From Oscheius sp. JU75 (Eukaryota; Nematoda; Chromadorea; Rhabditida; Rhabditidae), in the NCBI GenBank assembly GCA_037178855.1, contig JASJZC010000002.1, forward strand, positions 4,836,001 through 4,900,000: DNA of 64,000 bases. Reading direction: 5' to 3'. The translations under genes were made by a program, and so were the position numbers. Each line of letters opens with the position of its first letter. Position 1 is the first letter of the stretch. This document shows positions 62,236-64,000 of this stretch, one piece after another. A model generated the notes under the pieces. The model had not been told where the DNA came from. It did no database searches and saw only the letters and a list, made by a program, of their open reading frames with translations.

Positions 62236-64000
62236 TTACTTCTTAGGATGCCAGAACTCCTTCTTGTGGTCAGCGTTTTTTCTGTAACAGCCTTTACCGT
62301 ACTGGCAGGGGGTCTCTCCGTCGGGACACTTTTCTTCTTTCTCCTCAGCCTCATCTTCGATCTTTTCCTTCTTCTTCGAGGGACCAGCTTCTTCCTCCTT
62401 CTCTTCTACAATCACCTTCCTCTTCTTCGGCGTCGATTTGACAGGAGAGGGCTCATCATTGGCTTCCTCAGCTATCGGAGCTCCCTCCTCGTCCTTCGCG
62501 TACAGCGGAACCGCGTCCTCCTTTGTCGTATCCACATCGGTCTTGATCTTCGACGTCTCGAATAGTTTCTGAATCACTAAATGAGCAAAGAGTGTCTAGA
62601 GAACTAACGATCAATTCCTGGAGATTCGTGGCCGTCTTCCAGTCCTTGTCGTCTCTGACCTTGGTCAGACGCGGGAAGCGGATGGAAATACCGTCAGCTG
62701 TATGATTATCCGACTTTGAGAACTCGGCCCCCGTGATTTCCCAGATCGGAGCGGATTTGGGATCGTCAATGACGAAGTCGGGTACGAGTTGACGGGAGCA
62801 ACGAAGCCAATTCGGTAAGTTCTCGTAAACACGATCAATTCTTTTCATCTAAAGTGGGAATACTCGAGAATACTGCAAAAGACAGGGTACCTTCTCGCCC
62901 AGCTCCTTGTTTATCTTGTCCAGCTCGGCGTCAGTCGGTCCATTGCCGCATTTGGTCACAGTACGATAGGAATTGGTTTTCGGATCATAGACTCCCATCA
63001 AGAACACGGACATCAGACCTCCTGAACTCTCATTATTTTAATTTCGAGATAAGGAACACATACCCTTATTTCCGGTTCCAAAGTAAGCTCCGAGGACGAT
63101 GAGGTCAGCCGTGTCGGCCATCTTTCCCTGCTCCAGATAGTCCTTTTTGACCTTGAGCCAATGGCGCTTCCCCGGCTCGTACTTCGACTTGGTATCCTTC
63201 AGAACTAGCCCCTCGAGACCCTCATCAATTGCCTTCCAGATCATGTTGTGCAGTTTGGTCGTGTCGCCGTTTTCGATGAAGAACGAGTTGGAGAACATGA
63301 CCGCGTTCTTCACCTCGACCATGTGCTTCTCCAAAATCTGGCGGCGTTCCTTGATCGACTTGCCCGTCAGATCCTCGTCGTTGTAGCGGAGCATGTCGAA
63401 AACGAACAGACACGGACGAGCGTCTTTGAACTACAACATAGGATTTATGAAATATCTTTAAAGAAAATAAACCTTCTCCTTCTTGTGAATTCCGAGAGTA
63501 CCGAAGGGAAGAGGCTTGCCCGTGTTCATGTCGACCAGAAGAACTTCGCCGTCCAGAATCAGATCATCGCCATTTGCGAAAGCCTGCGGAATTGAGGCCT
63601 CGATCTGGGCAATCTAAGGATTTTATTGGAGTGTTACCAAAAAGTATAACAAACCTTGTGCGGTTGGGAAGGCTTGAGACTACGGGAGAAAAAGAAGAAC
63701 TTGTCACCGTTCTTGTGCACCTGGACCCGTTCTCCGTCGTATTTGATCTCGGCAAAAAGTCCATTTGGACACTTGTTCATGGCCTGTTCGACGGAACGAC
63801 AAGCCTCGGCCAGCATAGGCAACACAGGAGTTCCAAGCTTGATTCCGACCTCGATAGCTGTTTTGGACAAGGTTCCGGCCAGAGAACGATCGACTATGTC
63901 TTTCAGATCGCGGCAGCTCTGGAAGGCGTCGTAGGCCGAAGAATGAAGTCCTTCGAGAATGTGCTTCGTGCCAGCATTGAAACGGAGATCCTTCTTGATC
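62236..64000 (-). CDS. LIG3: DNA ligase III with a C-terminal PBZ zinc finger, 5' end outside the window
   Basis: ATP-dependent ligase for base-excision and single-strand-break repair. From the window edge inward: the DNA-binding domain end (LRFNAGTKHILEGLHSS), then MLAEAC, the adenylation site EIKYDGERVQVH with its catalytic Lys, FSRSLKP, EGLEGLVLKD, and the OB-fold (WLKVKKDYLEQGKMADTADL). The ligase III-specific GAEFSKSDNHTADGISIRFPR and DDKDWKTATNL follow. The tail is Lys/Glu-rich with a basic patch (TPKKRKVIVE) that may be a nuclear signal, and ends with CQYGKGCYRKNADHKKEFWH, a C-x5-C-x6-H-x5-H PBZ finger. The BRCT domain of vertebrate LIG3-alpha is absent. Six or more short introns. Confidence 0.95.

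Overview
The window is animal nuclear DNA and looks like a compact nematode-type genome. Genes are dense and on both strands. Nearly all introns are tiny (mostly 35-60 nt, GT...AG with TTTCAG/TTTAG ends). At least a dozen genes have a splice acceptor 0-10 nt before the ATG with no local donor, which is the signature of spliced-leader trans-splicing. Same-strand genes are closely packed in the right half, as in nematode operons. The species cannot be named from sequence alone.

Layout. 1-1810 (-): 5' part of a DEG/ENaC channel. 3652-6256 (+): IRE1, the ER stress kinase/RNase. 6557-7634 (-): a small protein with MIU-like ubiquitin-binding helices. 8177-9606: an undescribed-looking element with about 80-bp terminal inverted repeats. 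9890-11197 (+): a stargazin/TARP-like four-TM protein, tail-to-tail with F-spondin (11204-14451, -), one of whose introns carries an opposite-strand membrane-protein ORF. 14660-20596 (-): BTAF1/Mot1. 20937-22597 (-): PARG. 22865-24661 (-): a decayed retroelement gag-protease fragment. 24662-30734: a large stretch without a recognisable gene, with GA microsatellites. 30735-32156 (+): a Ulp/SENP protease. 32707-33601 (-): a DDAH-like amidinohydrolase.

From 34134 to 42578 there is a kappa-class GST family: a head-to-head pair, a third copy after a KCNQ potassium channel (37441-40767, +), and a pseudogene. 44313-45682 (+): an alpha-arrestin. 45912-46384 (-): a small unknown protein. 48980-62061 (+): a candidate operon of SMIM20/MITRAC7, SDS22/PPP1R7, SmD2, a small mitochondrial-type membrane protein, OST48 and the ASCC3 helicase. 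62236-64000 (-): DNA ligase III, 5' end outside the window, ending in a PBZ zinc finger.

Themes. PARG and a ligase III with a poly(ADP-ribose)-binding finger both belong to PAR-dependent DNA repair. IRE1 and OST48 are ER proteins. Membrane excitability is represented by DEG/ENaC, KCNQ and TARP-like genes. The most unusual items are the PBZ-tailed ligase III, the 80-bp-TIR element, a 40-nt near-perfect palindrome at 43976, the intron-nested membrane ORF, polyadenylation signals embedded in stop codons, and the compact + strand gene train.
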